From Saccharomycopsis malanga (lineage: Eukaryota > Ascomycota > Saccharomycetes > Ascoideales > Saccharomycopsidaceae): a stretch of 64,000 bases of DNA. The notes below the pieces were generated by a model, which was given only the letters and a program-made list of their open reading frames with translations, was not told the origin of the DNA and ran no database searches. The stretch lies in assembly GCA_004014935.1 (NCBI GenBank), contig CP025325.1, positions 1,302,001-1,366,000 of the forward strand. The letters are read 5' to 3'. Each line of letters begins with the position of its first letter. The first letter of the stretch is position 1. Shown here piece after piece: positions 42,345 through 52,189 of this stretch. Both the position numbers and the translations under genes were made by a program.

Positions 42345-42389
42345 ATGGCTGTTTATGTAAGAAATATAGAAGAATACTTGTATTTTGAC

Positions 42390-42612
42390 CATTGGGCCGG
42401 ATGGCTCAGTAGTTGGTGCTTTCGGGGAAGAGAAAAAAGACTTGACAGGATATTTCAACGACTAGCACTCTCGAAAATGAGAAAAAAGACCTAAAAGGCC
42501 CAAGAGGATATTATTGGGCTTTCCACACTGAATTTCACCGAGCCCTTTTAGACATAGCGCGTATATACGAAACTGATATGTACTGGGCTTGAAATATAAG
42601 ATATTATTATAT
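42390..42612 (+). mobile_element. SINE-like repeat copy
   Basis: Head CATTGGGCCGGA, A box TGGCTCAGTAGTTGG (42402-42416), then GAAGAGAAAAAAGACTTGAC, TTCACCGAGCCCTTTTAGAC, GCGCGTATATACGAAACTGA and TATGTACTGGGCTTGAAATA with an ATATTATTAT tail. The B box region is replaced by a short duplicated segment. It probably lies within the 3' transcript of the oxygenase gene. Confidence 0.85.
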
Positions 42613-42639
42613 AATCCAATCCACATATGCCGTAGATAG

Positions 42640-43080
42640 CCACTGGGTGCTCTCGGAGAAGAGAAAAAAAACCTAACAGGAGCACGGGTTCGAGTCCCAT
42701 CAAGACACTTTTACTCGCTGCTTTTTACTATGCTGAACAGGCAACTACAACCTAGACCAAAGTCTAGTGCTTACTTTCCAACCCATTGGGTGATAATGAG
42801 CAGGGCATAATTGGCCTTTACCAAGTCCTACTATTAATCTTAATAGTAGTAATAATATTATTAATTATAATATCATTATCAATTCAATGATATCTACATT
42901 ATATGTGTAATAATAAGAATATAGTAACTACATACCATCATTATATGATAGAGTGTGATGAATTACCTAAATTATAATAATTTGATCATTCCTCTATAAT
43001 AGGATTAAGTTTTACAATTAGACATAGTGCGTATATACAAAGCTGATATGTACTGGGCTCGGTATATATCATATTATTAT
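42640..43080 (+). mobile_element. SINE-like copy interrupted by a 189-bp insertion
   Basis: The first part (42640-42828) has a perfect B box GGGTTCGAGTCCC (42686-42698) and the body up to TTACCAAGTCC. The family sequence resumes at 43018 (TTAGACATAGTGCGTATATA) and ends in (ATT)n at 43080. Flanks TATGCCGTAGATAG (42626-42639) and TATGGTGTAGATATAG (43081-43096) look like a degenerate target duplication. Confidence 0.82.
42829..43017. repeat. AT-rich, palindrome-rich insertion inside the SINE-like copy
   Basis: 189 bp with no match to the family. Its left edge is a perfect inverted repeat, CTACTATTAA / TTAATAGTAG separated by TC (42828-42849). The palindrome TAATAATATTATTA (42850-42863) follows, then TATCATT / AATGATA (42871-42892). 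It could be a small DNA transposon remnant or a hairpin-forming insertion. Confidence 0.6.
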
Positions 43081-43442
43081 TATGGTGTAGATATAGACCG
43101 GCCCATGGCACATAACCAATGGCTATGAAGTGAAGGGCGATATGGTATGGCAAGTGCCGTTGGCTGTGATAAAAGGCGTCGGAAACGCTGGAAGAGAACA
43201 ATTTGAAGAAGAATTGAAAGCGAAAAGGCAAATTGCTGGGCCAATTCAAGTATACACTAGCGAACGGGTTTGCAATATCCGAATATCACGCTTTTTACAT
43301 AAGGTGACTCGTTATCAAAGGTTGCTGGTTATTTTCACATATTGGTATAATAGATATTTTGAATTTTTGTCGGAGAAATTGTGTGGACAATTATCAGAAA
43401 ATAAACAACCCTTAATTGATTACAAAAACAGCAGCCAAGAGA
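43081..43442. other. promoter region of the BAR/PH-like gene
   Basis: 360 bp between the SINE-like tail and the next start. An open frame at 43130-43480 overlaps the gene start in another frame and has no recognisable content. Confidence 0.45.
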
Positions 43443-45983
43443 ATGTCAATGGTGAACAGCGACAAGCCAAAGGTTCCTGAGAGACCTACTATCAATACCA
43501 GTGTTGCTTCAAGTGCTCAAGAGGCGCCGCCAATAGCCCCAGGCTCTGGAAAGCGAATCCACGACATCGATGAGCCGATTCCAGACCCCTCGGAGCTTCT
43601 CTCGTATCGGTTGGACAACTGGGTGCATTGCATCAACATTCTTTATGATTATGTAGATACGTACACCACCTTGACCAAAAAATCGATCCAGAGCTACGAG
43701 AAGATCAAAAAGTCGATTTCGACATTGCCGCGGTTCACAAGATACGAGGGTAATGGTGGAGGCAGCTTGAGCAGATCAAACAGCGCCTATGTAAAAGGCG
43801 ACGAGCCTGAAGGTGGAAGAATCAGCATTCCTAAAAGCGGCAGTATTAACCGTAATTTCAATGCCACTAGTAGAAGCAGCACTATGGGAAGTAGCGAGAT
43901 TGTGCTAGGTGCCTTGAACAGCCCTGTATTCAAAGGAAGTAAAGAACATGAGTTGGAAGAAGCTTTGCCTAGTTATTCAGACCCTTCGAACCAGCCAGAG
44001 ATGACGGCACAGCAACGGGCCAGAAGCAATGATGAGTTCGCCCCTCATAACAGAGGCATCGATGGTCTTTTTGAAATGTTGAGGCTGAAAAACGATATGA
44101 ATCTAACGTCGCTCTACAGTTTGGATAAACAGATCAAAGAGCAGATCTTGCCAGTGTTCAAGGAGTTGATCTCAGAGGTTTCAACATACAGAAAGAAGTT
44201 CAACAATACGGTAGACAAAAACCATAAGAGCTTGAATAAGATCAAGAAATCCAAGGCAAAGTTGGTGAACGAGTTGGAAAACTCTATCAGATTGTATAAT
44301 GACGCTTATAGTAATTCATTGAGATCCTCCACTGGCCAATTGGTGGACGATCCTGTGAATTACGAGAAGGATCCTTTTTTGGTGAAAAAGTTTTTTTTCA
44401 AAAACTTGAACGAGGAGTTGATCAAAGAGAATCAAATTGTAGAACAGTTGATTAATCTCAAAGAAGAAATTTTCACGTTGGAAATCAAAATCATTGCCAC
44501 AATTAAAAAACTAGTAATTTTGTTCAACAATTTCCAGATTACTCATTTCGAGGAGATGATAAATAACTTGTCTATCATTAACAATGAGTTTTCCTTGTTT
44601 GACGAGAATTTTGAAATGTCCAAGTTTCTATCCAGTTTGGAACTCGACAACTCGGATAGCGATAAGAATGAAGCGCATCGTAAGGATGATCTTTTGCTAC
44701 TATTGAGCAGTAAATTACCCGTGGATAATGATCTTGTGGCTAAAAACTTGAAAAAGGATATCAATTACATCACCGTGGAGGACCCCAAATTATTCTCTAG
44801 TATAAACCACGACTCCACCATCCCTATTTTGAAAGACTTGATCACTTATCAGGAGGTACGCAAAATGTCTCTCAAGGACAAACTCAACAAACATCATTTA
44901 AAATACGACTATTTTGCATTGACAAAATTAAAGTATTTGTTTGTGTTTGGCACTGATAACGAAATCACCACCTCCACCGCTATCAGTAAGGCACAGGACT
45001 CCATTGGCAAGACTCAGCACGGAGAAAAACTCTTGACCTCGGTAGATAAGGAGTTTTTGAAAGGAGAATTGGAACCTAGCTTGATCTTTTATTTGCCTCG
45101 TTGTTCTTTGATAGAGGATGAAGATACCTTGAACACTTCAAATGAAGAGGTGTCAAGTGATATTGGAAGATCCAAGTCTTTGAAATCCAAATTTGGCTCT
45201 ATCAAAAAAAAACTTGGTAATAACAATGAAAACCTCAAGTCTTCGTCCGAATACCAAATCAAGTTTACTGGAATCGATTTAAACCATCGTATTTTGAACA
45301 AGTTTAGTAAAAACGCCCATAGAAGAACAATCATTATGAAATTCCATACTAAAGATCAGTACCTCATCTGGCAAAGCTTAATTAGGGAAATGAGTGGTGA
45401 TATGCAGGAACTCGCAGAGGATTTTGACGAAAAGTTGGAAATCAGTTCTGTTGGTGCTGGCGCTGCCACTGCTGCCACTGCTGCTGACAATCTTGGAAGA
45501 AGTGCATCGCCAAGTGTGGAGAGCAGTATGAGTAACAGTAGAAGTGGCACTGGTAGTTTTGTAGATGCTGCTGATGATTCTGCTGTTATCAGAACTTCTG
45601 CTGAAACACCTGTTGCTACAGGTGAGACCTCTGCTGTCGCAGGAGCTGTTCCTGGTGTGGCAACAAAACATGATGCAGATTATGACAGCAAGGACATAAT
45701 TTCCGATCATCTCAATGAAAGTTATCAAAGCCGGCTAAATAGCCCGGTATCGGCCACTTACAATATTGCACCAAGCGAAAACCAAGCAGGAAACAGGACC
45801 TCGGGGGATATTAGACGTCAGACTATCAATTTAACTGGCAGTGATGACGATCTCAGTGATGCTGGTATTGATAGCATTTACGAGCTACGTGAAGCTATCA
45901 AAAAAGACAAGGATAAGGAAAAGGGTATTGCTCAAACCAATGGGCTTGGTACATTTGTTGAAGATCCTTCATCAATTAACTAG
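43443..45983 (+). CDS. large protein with BAR-like coiled region and PH-like domain (Slm1/Ask10-type)
   Basis: An 846-residue protein from ATG 43443, with a second ATG two codons on. An N-terminal EPIPDPSELLSYRLDNWVHC motif resembles the PSELL-R-W entry to the BAR-like region of Slm1/Slm2 and Ask10/Rgc1, which bind PI(4,5)P2 at the plasma membrane and signal with TORC2. A Ser-rich insert follows (about residues 95-195), then a long helical region (LKNDMNLTSLYSLDKQIKEQ to about residue 370). The stretch LIFYLPRCSLIEDED ... RRTIIMKFHTKDQYLIWQSL has a PH-domain strand-helix pattern ending in the conserved Trp. The C-terminus is low complexity (A/T/S/D). The family assignment is tentative. It could be another BAR-PH protein. 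Confidence 0.6.
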   Translation: MSMVNSDKPKVPERPTINTSVASSAQEAPPIAPGSGKRIHDIDEPIPDPSELLSYRLDNWVHCINILYDYVDTYTTLTKKSIQSYEKIKKSISTLPRFTRYEGNGGGSLSRSNSAYVKGDEPEGGRISIPKSGSINRNFNATSRSSTMGSSEIVLGALNSPVFKGSKEHELEEALPSYSDPSNQPEMTAQQRARSNDEFAPHNRGIDGLFEMLRLKNDMNLTSLYSLDKQIKEQILPVFKELISEVSTYRKKFNNTVDKNHKSLNKIKKSKAKLVNELENSIRLYNDAYSNSLRSSTGQLVDDPVNYEKDPFLVKKFFFKNLNEELIKENQIVEQLINLKEEIFTLEIKIIATIKKLVILFNNFQITHFEEMINNLSIINNEFSLFDENFEMSKFLSSLELDNSDSDKNEAHRKDDLLLLLSSKLPVDNDLVAKNLKKDINYITVEDPKLFSSINHDSTIPILKDLITYQEVRKMSLKDKLNKHHLKYDYFALTKLKYLFVFGTDNEITTSTAISKAQDSIGKTQHGEKLLTSVDKEFLKGELEPSLIFYLPRCSLIEDEDTLNTSNEEVSSDIGRSKSLKSKFGSIKKKLGNNNENLKSSSEYQIKFTGIDLNHRILNKFSKNAHRRTIIMKFHTKDQYLIWQSLIREMSGDMQELAEDFDEKLEISSVGAGAATAATAADNLGRSASPSVESSMSNSRSGTGSFVDAADDSAVIRTSAETPVATGETSAVAGAVPGVATKHDADYDSKDIISDHLNESYQSRLNSPVSATYNIAPSENQAGNRTSGDIRRQTINLTGSDDDLSDAGIDSIYELREAIKKDKDKEKGIAQTNGLGTFVEDPSSIN

Positions 45984-47125
45984 ACAGTTGTGTATTTTTT
46001 GGTTTGTTTTTTTCTGTCAATTTGAAAGGATTTTTTTAGAAAAGCTTAAGACTTTATTTTGACCAACTTTAGGACTACGTATTTTGATAAACTTTACAAG
46101 AATTTATTTTTTTAGAACAATGTTTCAATATCAATCCTACGTGGAGACTTTATTTTTTCAATTTAAAGACTTTGTAAAAGCATCAAATCATGTTGTTTCG
46201 AAGCTATTTACATTGACTTATACCAACATTCTTCTCATCATAATCATTGCTTGTTTTTCCCTAGTGGAGACGCTCACTCTTATCTAAGATTTTGTCGCCA
46301 CATTTACAACTTTGATTATATCCTTTAGATATCGAGAGAACGGTTGGTTTTTTTGAGTTACTGTTTTTAGTTCAAATTCGCAAGTGTTATTTGATTATAT
46401 CGTTTGAAGGTAAAAGCACAACTCTTGTTACACAAAGGTGTACACATATTGTAGCTTTTGAATGAAGAATATAAGACATCTCCTTGCTTGCATCAAAATA
46501 TACATATCTGTCAACATGGGGGACGTATACAGTTTAGAAATATACAAGTAATCAAGCTTTTGCAATGCATTAGATTTCCAGCTAAGTATTGGTTTCGATG
46601 ATTTCAAAAGCAGTACTTTTCTTAATCATCTCCAAATTTCTTGAATTTTATTTTGAAAACCTTCAGATATAACAGGAAATTTACAGATTATACGTATACG
46701 ATGTTGAAATCTCCAACATTTAATAATAAGTTACATCTTCTGACTTCCTATATACAAAACATTCACTTGTCTACTTACTTTCTTGCTCCTCATGCTATCC
46801 TTACCAAACTTCCTTCAAATACATATTTCCTGAGCAGCTTACAAAACGTGGTAATATTGCCGTAACCATTAGTAGCCCAACTATAATTATGAGCATTAAT
46901 CCCTACACACTGTAAAAGCATAATAGTAGCAACCGCCTTGTTTCCGGGCACCACGTGCCCCGGGAGTCGGCTCTTTCACATGTGATAATTAGCGATGTCC
47001 GTTCTGTCAATTTTTGGCACCATGTGAGAATCTTTAATTTCCTTACCATTCCCATCTGATATTTCAGTCTTCAGGTTATTTTGATATTCAGCGGTATTCC
47101 TCGGCATAGCATTTTGTGAATAACA
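45984..47125. other. intergenic
   Basis: 1.1 kb of AT-rich DNA with small frames of no recognisable content. Near the right end lie a CACGTG (46952-46957) within GGGCACCACGTGCCC and the perfect palindrome TCACATGTGA (46976-46985). Confidence 0.5.
46952..46985. promoter_or_regulatory. two E-box palindromes
   Basis: CACGTG flanked by GC-rich dyad sequence, and TCACATGTGA 20 bp further on. They lie 140-175 bp upstream of a small open frame, where a promoter element would be expected. The factor is unknown. Confidence 0.4.
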
Positions 47126-47362
47126 ATGATTGAAGACTTTATAAAGCTCACTCTTATTGAAAACTCGTCGATCAATGACGAGATAGCCGTGGCTCTCAAA
47201 GTATTGATGATAATCTTTCAAACAATCAAGGTGACCAGCGGTATTCTTTCTTTCATAATTATCATTCCTGTTCTAATGCTAGTGGTTTTTGATTTTTTAA
47301 GATATGTCATCAGACTTGTTTCTGCTCAGAAATCGATGGCTTCTAAAGCAAAAACCTCTTGA
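47126..47362 (+). CDS. possible small single-span membrane protein
   Basis: A 78-residue frame, MIEDFIKLTLIENSSINDE followed by one strong hydrophobic segment (VTSGILSFIIIIPVLMLVVF, about residues 36-57) and a basic tail ending AQKSMASKAKTS. The positive-inside pattern and the E-box pair upstream favour a real gene. The AT-rich surroundings and absence of a known family leave chance as an alternative. An opposite-strand frame of 81 codons (46976-47221) overlaps its start. It has no recognisable domain. Confidence 0.35.
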   Translation: MIEDFIKLTLIENSSINDEIAVALKVLMIIFQTIKVTSGILSFIIIIPVLMLVVFDFLRYVIRLVSAQKSMASKAKTS

Positions 47363-48318
47363 ACCAATGCCTCTGCTATCCCGCTAATATCGCTACCATT
47401 TCTTATCGCACCACATACGGAGTTTTTCCTCCGATATCAATGCCTCATATTACTCAATATTCATACTCCTCAATGTCAATTTTTGCTCTTATATGTCCTA
47501 CAATACCTATAGGTATTCTTACGTTCAATGGCTTTTTCTTCTTGCTGGTTTTCTCAGCCCCCTTGTTTAGCTCCCTGTTTTTTTTGGCTGGTCGCTATGT
47601 GCTATTTTTTCCTTGTTCTCCTTGTCTTTTATCCTTGTCTTTTTTTTCGCTTATTCCGCTCGGTTTTTTTCGCTCTTTTTTTCCCTATTTTTTTCCCTAT
47701 TTTTCACTTGCTCCGTTTTAAGAAGAAAAATTTTTTTTTCTTAGTTCGTTGTTCTTTTATTGGTGTTATACGGTTCTTTTCAATGTTATTTATTATATTA
47801 TAGTTTATCGGGTTGTTTTGTTTCTTTCTTTTATCAAATCTTTTTATTCAATTGCAAGTTGTTTCAGTTGCAACAATACTGTACGTATAAATTATCATTT
47901 ATTATCCCACAAATATTGGCAACTACTGTGCAGGAACATCATGTTACAATGATGAATACCATTTTTAACCTTATCTACATTACATGAGAATTCCAAGTGA
48001 TTTAAACATAAATGTTTCTGACCTTTCTTGATGTCTCTTTCTTCTCTCAGCATTGCCAACATGGACAACCCTGTCCTTAATCACAACTGAATCACTAACA
48101 AATCAGGCAAGCTTCAAATTTAATTATTATGTATTATATATTCGCCTAATACTACAACATTGGCATTTAATCTCAAATTTATTAGTATTCTGTAAAAAAT
48201 TTGAACTATATCACCCCTTTCATCTTAGACCAATTAATATGGCTGGTAAACTACATTAACTTTTAATATTACCCTTCTTCCACAATAAATTATACTCATC
48301 ATACGAAGTATTATGTAT
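47363..48318. other. intergenic with a T-rich tract
   Basis: 47570-47760 is a strongly strand-biased pyrimidine tract (runs of T broken by C and single G). No gene is recognised. The rest is AT-rich DNA up to the SINE-like copy. Confidence 0.5.
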
Positions 48319-48590
48319 CTGGGCCGTATGGGAGAAAAGACCTAACTGGAACATGGCTTCGATTCCCAAGACGAACACTTTACTCGCTGCTTTTCACGAT
48401 GGTGAATGTGATTTCACAGGCTAGTGCAACTGTCTGAAATACAACCTAGACCAAAGTCTAGTGCTTACTTTCCAACCAATTGGGTGGGAAGATTATAATT
48501 AACTAGACATTATTGAGTTTTCCTTAGACATTGCGCGTATTTACGAAATTGATATGTACTGGGCTTGAAATATATGATATTATTACTATA
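48319..48590 (+). mobile_element. SINE-like repeat, nearly complete body
   Basis: The head is shortened (CTGGGCCGTATGGGAG). A B-box-like GGCTTCGATTCCC is followed by TTTACTCGCTGCTTTTCACG, CACAGGCTAGTGCAACTGTC, TTAGACATTGCGCGTATTTA and GTACTGGGCTTGAAATATAT with an ATTATTACT tail. The flanking GAAGTATTAT and AAAGTATGAT (8 of 10) may be an eroded target duplication. It is about 210 bp upstream of TOM6. Confidence 0.85.
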
Positions 48591-48798
48591 AAGTATGATT
48601 ACCACCCGCCCCCTTCCTATATATATGATTACATAATCATCCTTTAAGTATGACTAATATTCAATATCTGCTTAGTAACGCGCAAATTCTTCGAAAAATA
48701 GAAAAATCTTCGTTGAAATATATACCCTCTACAATAGTGTATTACCATCAAACCATCAGAACTGACAGTGTAACCAACTAGAAACAATACATACAATA

Positions 48799-49026
48799 AT
48801 GTTCGGCGGCGGCGCTTTTCCTCAACCAGCTAGAGAAGCTGAACCAACTTCCAGATTCCAGCAATTCAAAAAAACCCCAGCTTACCCAGTAGTCATCAAT
48901 GCTGCTCTTTTTGCTGCCGGTGTTTGGTTCATACAATCCCCACTTATGGACTTGTTGAATCCTCAGTAAGTAGTGCTGTCTATAAGACTGTTTATCACAG
49001 TGTACTAACAAAATTTTAGACTTTAA
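48799..49026 (+). CDS. TOM6: Tom6, small TOM complex subunit, spliced
   Basis: Tail-anchored stabiliser of the mitochondrial outer-membrane translocase, which holds Tom22 and Tom40 together. Exon 1 (48799-48965) encodes MFGGGAFPQPAREAEP, then SRFQQFKKTPAYPVVINAAL and FAAGVWFIQSPLMDLLNP. This follows S. cerevisiae Tom6 closely (SRFQAFKESPLY ... AFIQSPLMDMLAPQL). The intron 48966-49019 (54 nt) has GTAAGT, TACTAAC and TTTTAG. Exon 2 is 7 nt (49020-49026): it completes Gln, adds Leu and stops, giving the family ending NPQL (57 residues). If the intron is kept, the frame ends at once with NPQ. The single membrane span is about residues 31-48. Confidence 0.93.
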
Positions 49027-49795
49027 GTGTGATTTTTGGACTCGTCTGACTTTTTTATTCGCTTTGGTGCAATTGAACCTTGGCAAGACTGCCCAAACTA
49101 TGGCCCTGCGCTTTTAACTATGATTTGTGATCATTTTTTCCAGTATTAAAGGGTGCATCTCAGCATTAGATAGCTCTTTCGCGATACAGTGATGCCTTCA
49201 AGATGTGATGATTCACTATGATATGGGATCACTTTTTATGCCTTCCTGTTCTTTCTATGTACCGTTTAATTCATGACCCATGTATATACATTCTTGGTGC
49301 ATTTTTGCAAGTTGTAATAGCAAGTCTTCTGTCCTATACACCTCAACGTATCAATATGTAGTTATCATGCTGATATGCATCATTGAACATCATTATGCAT
49401 ATTATCGCATGTAATAATTTTCATAGAAAATTGCTGTGTTGGCAGGGCAGGCGGGGCCCTACAATTCTAATAAATAACAAATTAGCTAATGAAATCGGTG
49501 AGACCAGTGATAAAAGGTGATATTGTTAGGTTTTGAGAGAATTACTATCACAGATTATACAGGATACCAACGGGGGGTTAGTTTTGCACTCTAAAATTCC
49601 AAGGAACATTCTACGGATCGATACCGCCAACATAGCACATTTGATGTTTTTTATTCTCAACTAGCAGTGCGGTATATTGTTCAAACGTGTCAAGTGATAA
49701 ATGCGACTCATATAGCAGGACAAGGTTTATTAAAAGTCAACTGTGAGCGAAGTATAGGTGGCAGCACGCCGAAAAAATAGGGTATCTGCGATAAA
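49027..49795. other. intergenic, TOM6 to GPR89-like gene
   Basis: About 770 bp. Nothing recognised. Confidence 0.5.
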
Positions 49796-52189
49796 ATGGG
49801 AGACTCAATATTGGCGGACGTTGTCAGTTTTGTAATAATAACGATATCGTATGTGTCAATATATACGTGGACGAGCCGTGTGATATATCCCTTTTTGCCG
49901 TCGTTTTTCCTCAGTGAAGTGCAGGAGAAGCAAGTACACATGGCAATATGTAATGAGCCAGACGTACCGAATATAACAGATGAATATGAGAAGCGTAGAT
50001 ATAGTTTGAAGCAAGGAGAAAACAAAGAGAGCTCTGTTTTGATGAGTGCAACATTTAACGTTACCACAAGTTGTTCCATTCTATTGATTGAGTTGTATTT
50101 GTTTCAATTGGTAAGTTTTCTATCGAGCAGTGCTAATCGAATCAGTTTCAAGCTTAACTTGTATGTTTTGATGTTTATGGTGATTGTCCTAATACCGTTG
50201 GTATTGATTTATTTGTTAGCAAGCCATTTCTATAATGTGTTAGACTTGGGGGTGAAGCTATTACTGGTTTTCAAACAAGTTGGGATAGATTTTTTCACCA
50301 GTCATTATTATGGAATTAACGATGCTCGGCAACAACAACAACAAGTGAATTTCATCACTTTTGCTGCGTTCCTTCTATGGTTGGTGGCAATATCAAGCGT
50401 TCAGGTATTCTTTCCTTCAACAAACATTGATGTCGATTATCAGGTTGGTCCTGATTCCCAGTCCCCGCTAATCAAGTTCAATGATACAGAACAGGTGTCG
50501 TTGATAGCTAGATACATCATAAATGTAGCATTAGTTGGAATCACCATCATGGGCTCTGTCACCGGTTTCAATACTGTGCTCACCATCAACAGAAACTTGT
50601 TCAACAACAGATACAATGGGTCTGCCTCGTTAGCAACAACTACCGAGGAGAAGCTACGGATTTTGAGACGCAACTTGAGAGGTCTAATAAGAAACCATCA
50701 AGAGATTTGCAATTCTTTAGAGTTGAAGCAACAAAAGTTTGATTTGTTGAAAAAGTCTACAGGTTTAGAATTGTACTCTCAACTGAACTTGAACGAACTT
50801 GCACTGCAAATTAACAGTTTTCAAAGTTATTTAAACATGATCAACTCCAATATATTAAAAACAAAACAAAACATAAACTCTTTAGAATCCTCAACGTCTT
50901 TGTTTTATGATCTTTTGCATCTTGACTTTTCCAAACTCGAAATCTTCTTCAATAAAATGATGATGATATACTGCGCATATCGTCTTATTTCTGTCTTTCT
51001 AATCAAAGTTCCGCTTGTTTTTTACAATAACGTGTTGTCCACGCCCAGCACAAGCAGCACTTCTTCCTCATTGTCCATAAGCTTGAAAAACTATGTTTTC
51101 AGAACATATTATCAAGAAGAATCCAACTCGTTTGATGAAATTCTTCTTTTGAGCAAAATAGAGCTTTTCATCTCTCTCTTCTTCTTTGTCAGCTGTTTCA
51201 CTGGTGTGCTTAGTACATTTAACAATTTGATTCTTATATCTTCAAAGATATCAAACAATGTAGCTTTTCCCAAAAAAAGCTCAAATAATTTATCACCATC
51301 ACCTAATGCTAATTATAACCCTTACAGTGCTAGCGTTTCCACATCTCCGATTGCCGTACCAATAACGGAAGGTCATAATGATGATCCAATCCAAAAGCAA
51401 AAATTGTCATTGATGACCGATACAACCACTCCAAAAAAGCTCAGCAACAATGAGACCTCTGTATTTTCAGGCTCTGCAAGAGTTAAATATTCACATAATG
51501 GAGTGCTCACCCCTACAAGAACTAAAACGTTTACACATAATGGTGAATTGAGTTCTCCCAACAGAACACTCGGGATTTCTCCTTTGCGGTTGGTTGGCAA
51601 TGCCAACACTGATGAGTTCCAGACAAATAACAATACAATATCCGGTCTTAAAGAGCCTTTTGAAGTGTCATCTTCTACACCTTACTCAGAAATTGACATT
51701 AATAACATACATGGATGCTACGACAGCCCTGGTCTTCATTCTACAGCACAGTTGAGCCAATACGTTTCTGGATGGAGTTGGAAACCCTCCATATTTGAAC
51801 AGTTGCGCCTCTTGTCAACACAATCTCAAACAAAGCTCATATCTAACTGTGAGAAGCTCTTGATCAGCCAGCTAACCGCAATATATATTGTTGCGACTTC
51901 ACTCATGGTCCGCTCAACCTTCTCAGACAATTCGATTAGTATTGTCAATACCTTGTATGGCCTTTCACTGAGCCTTAACCCTCATTACTTGGACTATTTG
52001 TTCGAATTCTGGTTTGTCGTAGCCAGCATAACTACCACGCTAATTCTCGTCTTTGATGCGAAACAGATTCTCAGTATCAGCGGTGCAAACGATACGGAAG
52101 AAGATTTACAGTTTGCAGGACAGTTAGAAGGAGTTTCTTTGGATGAGGAAAGCGTTGTGCAAAATAATCGGCCAGTAAAATATTTTTGA
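49796..52189 (+). CDS. GPR89/Golgi pH regulator-like multi-pass membrane protein
   Basis: A 797-residue protein with hydrophobic segments at about 8-40, 80-105, 120-145, 180-210 and 240-265, a central coiled region (KLRILRRNLRGLIRNHQEIC to about residue 375), more spans (about 390-410 and 460-490) and two C-terminal ones. The order (five N-terminal helices, a coiled cytosolic loop, then four helices) and the YIINVALVGITIMGSVTGFN segment are those of the GPHR/GPR89 (plant GTG) family, anion channels of the Golgi. S. cerevisiae YHR078W is, as I recall, its relative. It is longer than usual because of an S/T/N-rich insert (about residues 495-650) between late helices. The family call is moderately confident and the function is not established in yeast. 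Confidence 0.6.
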   Translation: MGDSILADVVSFVIITISYVSIYTWTSRVIYPFLPSFFLSEVQEKQVHMAICNEPDVPNITDEYEKRRYSLKQGENKESSVLMSATFNVTTSCSILLIELYLFQLVSFLSSSANRISFKLNLYVLMFMVIVLIPLVLIYLLASHFYNVLDLGVKLLLVFKQVGIDFFTSHYYGINDARQQQQQVNFITFAAFLLWLVAISSVQVFFPSTNIDVDYQVGPDSQSPLIKFNDTEQVSLIARYIINVALVGITIMGSVTGFNTVLTINRNLFNNRYNGSASLATTTEEKLRILRRNLRGLIRNHQEICNSLELKQQKFDLLKKSTGLELYSQLNLNELALQINSFQSYLNMINSNILKTKQNINSLESSTSLFYDLLHLDFSKLEIFFNKMMMIYCAYRLISVFLIKVPLVFYNNVLSTPSTSSTSSSLSISLKNYVFRTYYQEESNSFDEILLLSKIELFISLFFFVSCFTGVLSTFNNLILISSKISNNVAFPKKSSNNLSPSPNANYNPYSASVSTSPIAVPITEGHNDDPIQKQKLSLMTDTTTPKKLSNNETSVFSGSARVKYSHNGVLTPTRTKTFTHNGELSSPNRTLGISPLRLVGNANTDEFQTNNNTISGLKEPFEVSSSTPYSEIDINNIHGCYDSPGLHSTAQLSQYVSGWSWKPSIFEQLRLLSTQSQTKLISNCEKLLISQLTAIYIVATSLMVRSTFSDNSISIVNTLYGLSLSLNPHYLDYLFEFWFVVASITTTLILVFDAKQILSISGANDTEEDLQFAGQLEGVSLDEESVVQNNRPVKYF

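Noticed and set aside
42686-42698. B-box-like GGGTTCGAGTCCC taken as a real tRNA gene (likewise 20785-20795, 9381-9392, 60020-60032)
   Set aside because: No acceptor stem or anticodon arm can be paired around them, and each sits in the repeated family. They are tRNA-derived heads, not tRNA genes. I found no true tRNA gene in the window.
43130-43480. Open frame of 116 codons before the BAR/PH-like gene
   Set aside because: It overlaps that gene's start in another frame, begins next to a repeat tail and shows no domain.
46976-47221. Minus-strand frame of 81 codons
   Set aside because: No recognisable domain. It overlaps the somewhat better plus-strand candidate at 47126.
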